Shown here in pieces: positions 34,436 through 43,792 of a DNA stretch of 64,000 nt. Made by a program: the position numbers and the translations under genes. The notes below the pieces were generated by a model that searched no databases, was not told where the DNA came from, and saw only the letters and a program-made list of their open reading frames with translations. Source of the stretch: Leeuwenhoekiella aestuarii (GTDB lineage Bacteria; Bacteroidota; Bacteroidia; Flavobacteriales; Flavobacteriaceae); assembly GCF_004104055.1 (NCBI RefSeq), contig NZ_QOVJ01000004.1:124001-188000 (forward strand), written 5' to 3'. Within the stretch, counting starts at the first letter, position 1. The number at the start of each line of letters is the position of its first letter.

Positions 34436-35413
34436 ATGAACACGGTATTAGCTTCTCCCAGATTCACGGTAAGTGAGCAAAATTCCATTTTAAATACGAT
34501 AGGCAATACGCCTTTGATTCATTTAAAACAACTAACTGCGCGTTCGGGTATTGATGTATTCGGAAAGCTTGAAATGGCAAACCCCGGAGGAAGCATTAAA
34601 GATCGCACTTCATTAAGTATTGTTGAAGAAGGAATCAAGAAAGGAGAAATTACTCCAAAGACTACGCTTGTCGAAAGCAGTAGTGGTAATATGGCTATAG
34701 GGCTGGCGCAAGTTTGTGGCTATTACAACATTCCTCTTGTGATTGTCGTTGATCCTAAAGCTAACAACCATACTTTAAAAATTTTAAAAGCCTATGGAGT
34801 TCAAATAAATACGGTCAACAAACCCGATAAAAAAGGAGGCTATCTAGGAGCTCGTTTAAACCGAGTCAAGCAGTTGCTTTCAGAAATCCCTCAGTCTCTT
34901 TGGACGAACCAGTATGGTAACCGTGCAAATCCTCACGCACATTATAAAACGATGAGCGAGATTACTAGTCAGTTGCCGGATGTAGATTATGTATTTTCTG
35001 CTACCAGTACCTGTGGAACTTTAATGGGCTGTGCCACTTACATCAAAGAAAATAATTTAAGAACAAAGCTCATCGCTGTAGATGCTTGTGGAAGTGTCAT
35101 TTTTGGAGACGCGCCCAAAGAACGTTTCATCCCCGGTCATGGCGCGGGCCTTCCTTCTCAATTTTTAAATAAAGAGCTCGTAAATGGCGTAATGCATATT
35201 TCTGATAAAGAATGTGTTGAAGGCTGTCAAAAACTTTTAAAAACCGAAAGTATCTTAGCTGGTGGCTCCTCGGGAGCTGTAGTTTCCGCCTTTTTAAAGA
35301 GAGCTCCTAGTCTGCATAAAGAGGGTAAGTGTGTATTGATTCTTTGCGACAGAGGGGAGCGCTATCTGGATACAATATATAATGAAGCTTGGGTAACTAA
35401 ACATTTAAAATAA
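34436..35413 (+). CDS. SbnA-like PLP enzyme (cysteine synthase fold)
   Basis: 325-aa fold-type II PLP enzyme. The Schiff-base lysine is K55 in GGSIKDRTS; ESSSGNMA and the C-terminal AGGSSGAV bind the cofactor phosphate region, and the end DRGERYLDT closely resembles SbnA. SbnA condenses O-phosphoserine with glutamate on the way to L-2,3-diaminopropionate. A plain cysteine synthase is less likely because of the operon context. The stop overlaps the next start (TAATG). First gene of a four-gene operon. Confidence 0.82.
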   Translation: MNTVLASPRFTVSEQNSILNTIGNTPLIHLKQLTARSGIDVFGKLEMANPGGSIKDRTSLSIVEEGIKKGEITPKTTLVESSSGNMAIGLAQVCGYYNIPLVIVVDPKANNHTLKILKAYGVQINTVNKPDKKGGYLGARLNRVKQLLSEIPQSLWTNQYGNRANPHAHYKTMSEITSQLPDVDYVFSATSTCGTLMGCATYIKENNLRTKLIAVDACGSVIFGDAPKERFIPGHGAGLPSQFLNKELVNGVMHISDKECVEGCQKLLKTESILAGGSSGAVVSAFLKRAPSLHKEGKCVLILCDRGERYLDTIYNEAWVTKHLK

Positions 35414-37170
35414 TGGACACCTCCGTTTTTAATGTGGGGATTATTGGTTTAGGTCCTAAAGGTTTTTACGGGTTTGAAAGGCTTTTGGCTGAGATTGATC
35501 AATTGGACGATCATACAGACATGTGCATCCATCTTTTTAATGAATCAGATGCTTTTGCTACCGGCTGGGTTTATGATATCAACCAACCGGAATACCTCCT
35601 GATGAATTACCCTAATAAATATATTTCATCTGTTCCCCGTACCGAATGCGATGCTATGATTCCCATGAGCTCATACAGTGAATGGGTTAGTAAGTTTACC
35701 GGTAATAGTATTTCATATGAAGAAAAGCAAATAGCACCACGGGCAGCTGTAGGTCGCTATCTGAAATATTATTTCAATCTACTGCTCAAAGCTGGAAGCT
35801 CAAGAGTAAAAATTAAAAAACACATCACTACGGTAACCGCAATTAAAAAAGGCGATAGCGGTTTTTATATTGATACTACAACTGGTGCTGGTGCGGGACT
35901 CACTTTTAAAACACTGTTACTCACAACAGGTCATAGTCCGGCTATTTCAAGTGCTTACCAAACCGCTTCTAATTGTGATTACACGATTCCGTTTGTTTAT
36001 CCTTTTGATAAAAAACTAACGCCTGTAAAATCGGGAACAACAGTGTTGTGCAAAGGCATAGGCCTTACAGCTATTGATACGATTCTGGGTTTGACCGAAG
36101 GACGAGACGGAGCGTTCAAAAAATCAGAATCAGGAAGCTATTCGTATACTAAAAGTGGAACTGAGCCCTTTAAAATAATGCCCTTTTCAAGATCTGGAAT
36201 TCCTATCATCCCTCGAGGATTAGCTGCTATAAATCTAAAACAAACCAGTTTTTTTCTTAAGCATCTTGTTGAAGATACTTTAAAAAACAAACGGATATTA
36301 GATTTTGAAAAACAAGTTCTTCCAATACTCAAAGTGGATATTGAAGCGGAATATTATCATAGACTATTTAAGCACTACCACTACGAATATACTCCTTCAG
36401 TAAGTATCGAACATTTTCGTAACGTGCAAAAAGACTTTCATAAGCGCTTTCCAAAAGTTAACCAATTTAAAGCTCAAAGCATTTTATACCCTAAATTAAA
36501 TCCTGAAAGTAATTTGCAACAAGCAGTCAAAAACTTTTGGGAATTCTGGATCATTGAGTCTGAAAAAAAGGAGAGCCCATATGCGGCAGCCGTTGCAGCT
36601 TGGCGTTTTGCAGCTGAGGATTTTAACCGCTTGTACAGCGCTAATGTATTAACTCCTGCTTCTAGATCAATCTTTCAAAATAAGTATTTCGGACTTTTTA
36701 ACCGGGTTGCTTATGGCCCTCCGGTTCAAAATATTCAAAAAATGCTAGCGTTAATGCAAGCAGGAATTCTTGACTTTTCCTATGCAAAAAGTCCACAGTT
36801 AATTGAAAAACGGGATGCCTGTTACCTGCAAACTAAAACTCAAAAAATAGAAATGGACTATATACTAGATGCCCGGCTTCCCCGTGGTTTTTCTAAGGAA
36901 GCCGCAGTACTTTTTAACCCGATTGCTAAGCCTGCTCTTTTTTCACATACGGCAAATCTGAATGCTGTTGAAGTAAAATGTACCCGGCAAGGACATCCGG
37001 TAGATGCATCAGGGGCTATCGAAAAAAACATGGTTTTATACGGTACTCCTACAGAAGGTGCCTTATTTGATAATGACACCCTTTCCCGTACGCATAATGA
37101 TACCGCCAGTATGTGGGCTAAAAATACGGTCATTCAATACATTCAATCTAAAACTGCTCTTACAACCTAA
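35413..37170 (+). CDS. FAD/NAD(P)-binding protein
   Basis: 585-aa protein with an N-terminal Rossmann motif GLGPKG (12-17), the acidic end of strand 2 in HLFNESDAFATGW, and LLMNYPNKYIS, matching the FAD-NAD(P)-binding family PF13454. A second nucleotide-binding part (LTTGHSP, VLCKGIGLTAIDTILGL) follows at about 175-225. No signal peptide. It is coupled to the SbnA-like gene and 2 bp before the Y4yA-like gene, so it may perform the oxidative step that SbnB, an unrelated enzyme, carries out in staphyloferrin B synthesis (inference). Confidence 0.75.
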   Translation: MDTSVFNVGIIGLGPKGFYGFERLLAEIDQLDDHTDMCIHLFNESDAFATGWVYDINQPEYLLMNYPNKYISSVPRTECDAMIPMSSYSEWVSKFTGNSISYEEKQIAPRAAVGRYLKYYFNLLLKAGSSRVKIKKHITTVTAIKKGDSGFYIDTTTGAGAGLTFKTLLLTTGHSPAISSAYQTASNCDYTIPFVYPFDKKLTPVKSGTTVLCKGIGLTAIDTILGLTEGRDGAFKKSESGSYSYTKSGTEPFKIMPFSRSGIPIIPRGLAAINLKQTSFFLKHLVEDTLKNKRILDFEKQVLPILKVDIEAEYYHRLFKHYHYEYTPSVSIEHFRNVQKDFHKRFPKVNQFKAQSILYPKLNPESNLQQAVKNFWEFWIIESEKKESPYAAAVAAWRFAAEDFNRLYSANVLTPASRSIFQNKYFGLFNRVAYGPPVQNIQKMLALMQAGILDFSYAKSPQLIEKRDACYLQTKTQKIEMDYILDARLPRGFSKEAAVLFNPIAKPALFSHTANLNAVEVKCTRQGHPVDASGAIEKNMVLYGTPTEGALFDNDTLSRTHNDTASMWAKNTVIQYIQSKTALTT

Positions 37171-37172
37171 TT

Positions 37173-38600
37173 ATGAATACTTATTTACCTCCTTTAAAGC
37201 CCATTACTTCTCCCTGGATGCATAGCATTATGGAGGATTTTAAACTGCAGGAAGCAGTATTGGAAACCTATAACTCGCCTGTTAACCTGCATCATTTAGG
37301 TGCTTTTCAAGATAATATTGCCGAATATAAAAGCATATTAGACACCTACGGTTTTAAATACCAACTCTTTTTTGCGCGGAAAGCCAATAAGTTTAAAAAC
37401 TTGATTCCTGCAGCTGTTGAAGTCGGAATTGGAATAGACACTGCAAGTTTACCGGAACTTCAACAATGTCTGGATCTTGATGTAAATCCTAAACAACTCA
37501 TCTCTACCGCTGCGATCAAAAATAAAGCACTTTTGGAGCTGGCTGTGAAGAATAAAGTGCTGTTGATAATTGACAACAAAGATGAACTGGATCAGGTTAG
37601 AGCTATTGCAAAATCTTTAAACCAAACTGCCAAAATAGGTATACGTATTTCAGGATTTAAACATCAGGAAGCTAAACTTTTCAGCCGATTTGGTTTTGAC
37701 GTAGATGCTGTAATACCATTTCTAGAAGCCTATTTCAAAAATCCCGATACTCATGAACAACTTAGCGTGGAAGGTTTTCATTTTCATCTGGACGGATACA
37801 GTACAGCCCAGCGTGGAGAAGCCTTACACCAGACTCTGGATATTATAGCTAAATTACAGCATGTAAACTTCCCCATATCTTTTATAGATATGGGAGGCGG
37901 AATTCTGATGAATTACCTGCAATCGCAACAGGAATGGAATAGGTTTAAAGACACGCTCAAGCAGGCGGTGTTAGAAAAACACGATCCCATAACGTATAAC
38001 AACGACGGTTTGGGATATCGCAATAGAGATGGTCACCTGGAAGGCGATCTGGCTGCCTACCCTTATTTTAATGAAAATTCTAAAGCAAGTTTCCTCAAAG
38101 AGATTTTAGAAACGACCAATACCGAAAATAAAACAGTGGCGCAACGTCTTAAACAAAAAGGTATCGAATTACGTCTGGAGCCGGGTCGTAGCTTGCTCAA
38201 CCAGGTAGGAATCACTCTGGCACGCGTGGCACACCGTAAAGTAGATGCCAGAGGCAACCACCTTATAGGTCTTGAAATGAATATGTCGCAACTCAAAAGT
38301 TCAAGCGCCGACTTTCTCCTTGACCCTTTTATAAGTTATAAAAACCCAAATGCTGATTCAGAAGCCGTAGCGGTATATTTTACGGGAGCGTATTGCCTGG
38401 AGCGAGATGTACTTTTAAAACGTAAAATCAGCTTACCTCAACTCCCCGAGATAGGTGATACCGTACTGTTTGTAAATACAGCAGGCTATATGATGCACTT
38501 CTTTGAAACGGAAGCGCATTTGTTTGAACGAGCAAAAAATTTAAGCCTGACCAATAACCCAAAAACCTTCTCTATAGATGCTATAGAAGAAGAATTATAA
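37173..38600 (+). CDS. Y4yA-like PLP enzyme (alanine racemase-fold decarboxylase family)
   Basis: 475-aa fold-type III PLP enzyme. Cofactor lysine K70 in FFARKANKF, substrate and phosphate motifs GFHFHLDGY and IDMGGGI, and LEPGRSLL near 340. This resembles Y4yA-family proteins and diaminopimelate/ornithine decarboxylase relatives, including siderophore enzymes such as SbnH. It sits between an FAD enzyme and a small carrier in one operon. Reaction probably decarboxylation or racemisation of an amino-acid-derived intermediate; the substrate is unknown. Confidence 0.82.
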   Translation: MNTYLPPLKPITSPWMHSIMEDFKLQEAVLETYNSPVNLHHLGAFQDNIAEYKSILDTYGFKYQLFFARKANKFKNLIPAAVEVGIGIDTASLPELQQCLDLDVNPKQLISTAAIKNKALLELAVKNKVLLIIDNKDELDQVRAIAKSLNQTAKIGIRISGFKHQEAKLFSRFGFDVDAVIPFLEAYFKNPDTHEQLSVEGFHFHLDGYSTAQRGEALHQTLDIIAKLQHVNFPISFIDMGGGILMNYLQSQQEWNRFKDTLKQAVLEKHDPITYNNDGLGYRNRDGHLEGDLAAYPYFNENSKASFLKEILETTNTENKTVAQRLKQKGIELRLEPGRSLLNQVGITLARVAHRKVDARGNHLIGLEMNMSQLKSSSADFLLDPFISYKNPNADSEAVAVYFTGAYCLERDVLLKRKISLPQLPEIGDTVLFVNTAGYMMHFFETEAHLFERAKNLSLTNNPKTFSIDAIEEEL

Positions 38601-38611
38601 TCTTAAATATC

Positions 38612-38875
38612 ATGGAAACAGCAATAGGAGTTATCGCGAGTATATTTACAACGCTGGCTGTACTACCCCAGGTGTTTAAGGTTATACAAACAAGATCGGC
38701 TGAAGACATCTCACTGTGGATGTTCATCTGCCTGTTGATCGGCGTGGGTTCCTGGACGATTTATGGGATATTCAAAGAAGACTGGCCCATCATCATCACA
38801 AACGGACTCTCTTTTCTTTTTAACAGCATCATGGTGTATACCAAACTGGCATACAGTAAGCCCCCTCCAAAATAA
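38612..38875 (+). CDS. SemiSWEET / PQ-loop transporter
   Basis: 87-aa three-helix protein with the PQ motif LPQVFK (P19-Q20) and the second-helix pattern SLWMFICLLIG, typical of bacterial SemiSWEETs, which dimerise to form a small-solute channel. Most characterised members move sugars. Here it follows the PLP/FAD operon by 11 bp, so export or uptake of the pathway's small product is an attractive alternative (inference). Confidence 0.9.
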   Translation: METAIGVIASIFTTLAVLPQVFKVIQTRSAEDISLWMFICLLIGVGSWTIYGIFKEDWPIIITNGLSFLFNSIMVYTKLAYSKPPPK

Positions 38876-38998
38876 GTTTTAGCAACCCAATCTGTTTCTA
38901 CCTCTTGAGCAAACTGTCAAGGCAAGCCCGCAGGGAATTAAAAGGAAACTGCTTAACGCTTGATCATCCAATAAAATACCAATCCATTAAAAACACCT

Positions 38999-39556
38999 AT
39001 GAACGATTTTTTTACAACAAATAAACGATCCATATTTGGCGGACTCCTAACCTTTCTTTTTTTACTGATCGGTATCTTCCTGTTGGGTAATGTGAGTGGC
39101 TATAAAGCGAAAGAACTCATTGAAGCTTCCTTATCCGGAGTGAATATGTTATGCAATACCATTGTATTAGGCTCTGCTACCATTCTAACTTTATTACTAA
39201 CCCTTCTGGGAATCAGTACCAGTTCAAAGTCTACCCTTAAAAAAGCGCATTATATTCAGGTTTCTAACATTGCCAAAATAGACACGGTACTTTTCATCAC
39301 CGCCTTGGTTTTATTTCAGATGTTCAACATTCCCATTACAGAATCTGAAGAAGTCCCTACCTCTTGGTTTAAGTATTTATACTGGATCACGCTCTTTTTC
39401 TCTTCTTTAATTAGTGGAATGATGGTTACGGTAGTACTGTTGCTATACAGTACAGTAACAAATATCATTTCAATCGTTGGCCTGGGTAAAGACCATTACT
39501 TGATCTCGGAAGAAGAGATTGAAGAAAAAGAAGAAGAAGAAAAAGAAAAGAACTAA
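38999..39556 (+). CDS. Unknown four-helix membrane protein
   Basis: 185-aa protein with four hydrophobic segments (about 13-31, 48-70, 92-108, 125-150) and a very acidic tail (EEEIEEKEEEEKEKN). Family not recognised. It lies 123 bp after the SemiSWEET gene and 15 bp before the next membrane protein, so it may form a two-gene unit with that one. Confidence 0.7.
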   Translation: MNDFFTTNKRSIFGGLLTFLFLLIGIFLLGNVSGYKAKELIEASLSGVNMLCNTIVLGSATILTLLLTLLGISTSSKSTLKKAHYIQVSNIAKIDTVLFITALVLFQMFNIPITESEEVPTSWFKYLYWITLFFSSLISGMMVTVVLLLYSTVTNIISIVGLGKDHYLISEEEIEEKEEEEKEKN

Positions 39557-39571
39557 ACAAATTGCTAGTAA

Positions 39572-39979
39572 ATGGATGTCCTTTTAATATTGGGTATTGC
39601 GCTTTTGAGCACCGTGTTGATGACCGCATTTAGTTGTATCCTCAGCAAAATACTCGCGCAGAATTTGATTGAACCGTATTGGTTGAATGTGTTGCTCTTT
39701 AAAAAGAGAGGATGGCGCAACCCACTGGGGTGGGTGACTCATTATTTAACGGGAATTGGTTTTATGTATTTACTCATTTTCCTTAATGATCTTTACCCAT
39801 TATCGTTGATCGCTACAATTTTAGTATATGGATTCTTAGAAGGTGTTCTGGGTATTGTAATGTGGGGGATCCTTTTTAAAATGACCCACTACCCTCATAA
39901 ACTCAATGTCTCGTGGTACTATGTAAACCTAATAGCAGCGCATATCGTTTTTGCCACAGCAGCACTATGTACCTACTAA
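39572..39979 (+). CDS. Unknown four-helix membrane protein
   Basis: 135-aa protein, almost entirely membrane-embedded (helices about 3-25, 55-72, 76-102, 112-133). Charged loop LLFKKRGWRNPLGW. No family recognised and no catalytic motif seen. Fifteen bp after the preceding membrane protein and in the same direction. Confidence 0.65.
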   Translation: MDVLLILGIALLSTVLMTAFSCILSKILAQNLIEPYWLNVLLFKKRGWRNPLGWVTHYLTGIGFMYLLIFLNDLYPLSLIATILVYGFLEGVLGIVMWGILFKMTHYPHKLNVSWYYVNLIAAHIVFATAALCTY

Positions 39980-40142
39980 AACGCATTCCTCATGGTTTGA
40001 TCCATTTATACCCCTACAGCGCACTTAGCTATTATTTAAGATAATTTTAATTTATCTATAGATATACTTTAACCTTTATTTTGACCATTTGGTGTGTTTT
40101 CAACCTAATTTTAGAAAATATACTAACCAAAGTCTTCGCATA

Positions 40143-42281
40143 ATGGCTAAAGAAAATAAAAGTAAATCAACTTCTAAAAAGATCGATCAGCTTGCTGACA
40201 GTACCAAAGATTTTACAGATAAAAACCTTACAACCAATCAGGGTCTTAAAGTAAACGACACCAACAACTCCTTAAAAGCCGGTGAACGCGGCGCCACGTT
40301 GCTTGAAGATTTTTTGCTACGCGAAAAGATCACCAGCTTTGACCATGAGCGCATTCCAGAACGCATCGTTCACGCTCGAGGAAGTGGAGCGCACGGATAT
40401 TTTGAATTGTATGAGAGTATTGAAAAGTATACGAAAGCCGGACTCTTTACAGACACACAACGCAAGACCCCGGTATTTGTACGTTTTTCTACCGTTGCGG
40501 GTTCTAAAGGCTCTCCAGATTTAGCTCGGGACGTACGCGGTTTTGCCGTAAAGTTTTATACTGAAGAAGGTACCTGGGATCTGGTAGGAAACAATATGCC
40601 TGTCTTTTTTATTCAGGATGCGATGAAATTTCCAGACCTCATTCACTCGGTTAAACCCGAACCGAATAACGAGATCCCGCAGGCGGCTTCTGCCCACGAT
40701 ACCTTTTACGATTTTGTTTCTCGTGCTACCGAAACCCTGCACAACCACATCTGGGTGATGAGCGACCGGGGTATTCCGCGTAGCTTCCGTATGATGGAAG
40801 GTTTTGGGATTCATACCTTTCGTTTTATAAATGAGGAAGGAAAATCACACTTCGTAAAATTCCATTGGAAACCGGTATTGGGTGTGCATTCGGTTACCTG
40901 GGATGAAGCAGTAAAGATCAATGGTGCCGATTCTGACTTTCACCGCAGAGATCTGTGGGACGCTATTGAAGCCGGTCAATATCCCGAGTGGGAATTTGGT
41001 ATTCAGGTGGTCGCAGAAGAAGACGAACATAAATACGATTTTGACCTGCTTGATCCTACGAAGTTAATTCCAGAAGAACTGGTGCCTGTAGAGATCATCG
41101 GTAAGATGACCTTGAATAAAAACCCTGAAAATTTCTTTGCAGAAACCGAACAGGTTGCTTTCTTACCGGGACATATCGTACCGGGAATTGATTTTACGAA
41201 CGACCCACTTTTACAAGGAAGGTTATTCTCCTACCGCGATACGCAATTGTCGCGTTTGGGCAGCCCTAATTTTCACCAGATCCCCATCAACAGACCGGTA
41301 GTACCCAGTCATAACAACCAGCGAGACGGACATATGCAGACGGAAATCCCTAAAGGACAAACGGCTTATTTCCCCAACTCCCTGAGTATGGGTTGTCCGC
41401 ATTTGGCTAAAATGGCCGAGGGCGGTTTTACGCATCACGAAGAACGTATAGACGCGCATAAAATACGCTCACGCAGCGAGAGCTTTAGCGATCACTTTTC
41501 CCAACCCGCATTATTTTACCGCAGTCTGGCCCCTTGGGAACAAGAGCACGTAGCAGATGCGTATACGTTTGAATTGGGTAAATGCAACCATCAGGACATT
41601 CAAGAGCGCATGCTTTGGATCATCAATCAGATAGATGAAAACCTGGCCACTAAAGTTGCAGACGGCCTCGGTTTAAAAATCCCTAAAAAGATTGAGCAGC
41701 CTGTAAACCAGGCCATAGGTGCTGATGCTGACGTTGAAAAGTTTCAGCCTCAACCTAAAAAAGACTATCTGAAAAAAGACAATGCCTTGAGTCAGGCAAA
41801 GACAAAATTTGACAGCATTGCTACCCGCCAGATCGCGGTACTGGCTGCAGATGGTTTTGAGATGGAAAGTTTTAAACCGTATAAAGCTGCCTTAGAAAAA
41901 GCAGGTGCTGTTGTTAAAATTGTGGCACCTCACGGAGGTAGTATTACCTGCGATCAGGATATGGAACATAAAGTTGCTGCTGCGATCATGACCACCGAAA
42001 GTGTATTGTTTGATGCCATTTTGGTTCCGGGAGGTGAGCAATCGGTTAAAAGCCTTTTAAAGAAAGGCAAATATGCTAAGTTTATCAGTGAAGCTTTTAA
42101 ACATTGCAAAGCCATAGCTGTATTAGGAGCTGGAGAAGAACTACTCAAAGAAAGTTATATCAAAAATTACACGAAAGATAAAGCTGTATTTGTAGATGCA
42201 AAAGCCCAGGATTTTATTGATGCCATTAAACAGCATCGAAACTGGGACCGTATGGAGACTGCTTCCTCAATACCTGTATAG
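40143..42281 (+). CDS. katE: Large-subunit (HPII-type) catalase with C-terminal DJ-1/PfpI-like domain
   Basis: 712-aa heme catalase breaking down hydrogen peroxide. The catalytic His is H77 in VHARGSGAHG, the distal Asn is in GNNMPVFFIQDA (N150), and the heme ligand is Y364 in FSYRDTQLSRLG. The extra C-terminal 150 residues (about 560-712, IAVLAADGFEMESFKPY, LVPGGEQS) form the flavodoxin/DJ-1-like domain typical of large catalases. The frame runs back to 40089, but Met at 40143 gives the normal Lys-rich N-terminus. Cytoplasmic, no signal peptide. A terminator follows. Confidence 0.95.
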   Translation: MAKENKSKSTSKKIDQLADSTKDFTDKNLTTNQGLKVNDTNNSLKAGERGATLLEDFLLREKITSFDHERIPERIVHARGSGAHGYFELYESIEKYTKAGLFTDTQRKTPVFVRFSTVAGSKGSPDLARDVRGFAVKFYTEEGTWDLVGNNMPVFFIQDAMKFPDLIHSVKPEPNNEIPQAASAHDTFYDFVSRATETLHNHIWVMSDRGIPRSFRMMEGFGIHTFRFINEEGKSHFVKFHWKPVLGVHSVTWDEAVKINGADSDFHRRDLWDAIEAGQYPEWEFGIQVVAEEDEHKYDFDLLDPTKLIPEELVPVEIIGKMTLNKNPENFFAETEQVAFLPGHIVPGIDFTNDPLLQGRLFSYRDTQLSRLGSPNFHQIPINRPVVPSHNNQRDGHMQTEIPKGQTAYFPNSLSMGCPHLAKMAEGGFTHHEERIDAHKIRSRSESFSDHFSQPALFYRSLAPWEQEHVADAYTFELGKCNHQDIQERMLWIINQIDENLATKVADGLGLKIPKKIEQPVNQAIGADADVEKFQPQPKKDYLKKDNALSQAKTKFDSIATRQIAVLAADGFEMESFKPYKAALEKAGAVVKIVAPHGGSITCDQDMEHKVAAAIMTTESVLFDAILVPGGEQSVKSLLKKGKYAKFISEAFKHCKAIAVLGAGEELLKESYIKNYTKDKAVFVDAKAQDFIDAIKQHRNWDRMETASSIPV

Positions 42282-42301
42282 AATTAAATACTTATGTAAG
42301 C

Positions 42302-42338
42302 AATAACCCAAAGCAGTATCCGCTTTGGGTTATTTTTT
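42302..42338. terminator. Bidirectional intrinsic terminator
   Basis: AATAACCCAAAGC (42302-42314) pairs perfectly with GCTTTGGGTTATT (42322-42334), with a 7-nt loop and T run. It sits between the convergent catalase and kinase genes. Confidence 0.85.
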
Positions 42339-42358
42339 AAAGAAAAAGGGTTTCAGTT

Positions 42359-43489
42359 TCAGGTTAGTTGTGTTTTTATCTTACCCGATTTAATGATATT
42401 CTTTAAGAGGCTTATTTGAAATTCAGTACCCAGTTCTTCATTGCTCAAAACTTTTACAGTTCCGCCATGAGCTTCTGTTACAGTTTTAACCAGGCTAAGA
42501 CCTAGGCCCCAACTTTTAATCCCTTCTTTTTTTACACGCTTATTCGACTTTAGGTAATCAAAAATCTCATCTTGTTTGTGCTCTGGTATAGGTTCTCCAA
42601 AATTATGAACACTTATACGCGTTTGATCTCCTAAATCACTAACAGCTATCGTTATGGGTTCTTTACTAGTTCCATATTTTACAGCATTGGTGATTAAGTT
42701 TTCTAAAATTCTTCGTATGGCCATACCATCAAAGACCCCAATAATTTGTGAAGCATGAAAATTTTCAATAATCGTATTCGGAAATATCAATCGGGTCTCC
42801 TCAACTACCCACCGTATATCTTTCAGTAAATCACATTCTTTAAAATTGAGCGTTATACCTTCTCCAGCTTCTATAGTGATTGCATCTAGCAGGCCTTCAA
42901 TTAGTTTTAAAGAAAAATCCAGACTGGTTGCTGTCATTTTAGAAACTTCATGAATTTCATGGATATCGGTTTCTGTTTTAAGCATTTCTAGTGCTACTTT
43001 TGCTGCTGAAAGGGGGTTCCTAATATCATGTGCAAGCATGCTTATCAACTTTTCTTTCATGTCATTAATAGAATCACTAAAAGATCGAGCAGATTGAACC
43101 ATTGCAGTTTGAATTACATAATGCAGAACTAAACCTACATTTACATCATATGAATTTCGCTCTCTCAAAAATGCTGTGATCACCTCATTAAAAACTACAT
43201 ATTCTTCTAATATACTAGCTATGGTGTAATTAAGTGTAGTTGCTCTATGCCTTCCATGGTCTTCACTATTCGTTAAGATGCCTTGATAACTTTCCTCATT
43301 TTTTATATTGATAAGATCATCCTGTCCCTCTAATATAACTGCAATATCATTCAGCAGATGCGGAAGTTGATTCCTCAAGACTAAGCTTTTGGTATTTTTA
43401 GAAACCTCAATTTCTTTGATAACCTTTTCTTCCCACATGTTAATAATGGTATCGTTATTATTCTCAATTAACTTAGCAATATCGTTCAT
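42359..43489 (-). CDS. Cytosolic histidine kinase with RsbRD-like N-terminal domain
   Basis: 376-aa kinase starting at Met 43489 (the frame extends 16 codons further). The N-terminal helical region (about 1-140, LIENNNDTIINMWEEKV) looks like an RsbRD_N sensor domain. The HisKA helix has H154 in LAHDIRNPLSAAK, and the ATPase domain shows NLITNAVKYG, VHNFGEPI and WGLGLSLVKT. No transmembrane segment. No response regulator is adjacent, so the partner is elsewhere. Position among catalase and SDR genes suggests stress signalling (inference). Confidence 0.85.
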   Translation of the reverse strand: MNDIAKLIENNNDTIINMWEEKVIKEIEVSKNTKSLVLRNQLPHLLNDIAVILEGQDDLINIKNEESYQGILTNSEDHGRHRATTLNYTIASILEEYVVFNEVITAFLRERNSYDVNVGLVLHYVIQTAMVQSARSFSDSINDMKEKLISMLAHDIRNPLSAAKVALEMLKTETDIHEIHEVSKMTATSLDFSLKLIEGLLDAITIEAGEGITLNFKECDLLKDIRWVVEETRLIFPNTIIENFHASQIIGVFDGMAIRRILENLITNAVKYGTSKEPITIAVSDLGDQTRISVHNFGEPIPEHKQDEIFDYLKSNKRVKKEGIKSWGLGLSLVKTVTEAHGGTVKVLSNEELGTEFQISLLKNIIKSGKIKTQLT

Positions 43490-43719
43490 ATCGATTCTCT
43501 TAAACTTTTTAGTTGGTTGATTAAAATAGTATTGCAAAAATTCAAGATTGAATACGTGTATAAAGACTTCTAACTCAAATAAACGACTTGGGGTAAAACT
43601 TAAAAACTACAGTGTAAAATACTTAAAAACAATTGATTGAATATTTAAATAAATGCAAATTTTTAAAATAAATTGGTTTTAAAGAATCTTTTTTCAACGA
43701 TTTGTTGAGGTATAAAAAG

Positions 43720-43757
43720 AAGTATCCCGTTTGCTGTTGTATGCAAACGGGATACTT
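43720..43757 (-). terminator. Intrinsic terminator after the SDR gene
   Basis: A perfect 15-bp stem (43720-43734 with 43743-43757), 8-nt loop, and CTTTTTA on the minus strand after the stem. It ends the minus-strand SDR transcript. Confidence 0.8.
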
Positions 43758-43792
43758 AAAACATAATTTAAAATAATAAATGGGATTTGATG

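Noticed and set aside
34436-38875. A complete siderophore biosynthesis cluster
   Set aside because: No IucA/IucC-type synthetase, NRPS, SbnB or dedicated receptor in the operon; only parts of such a pathway are visible.
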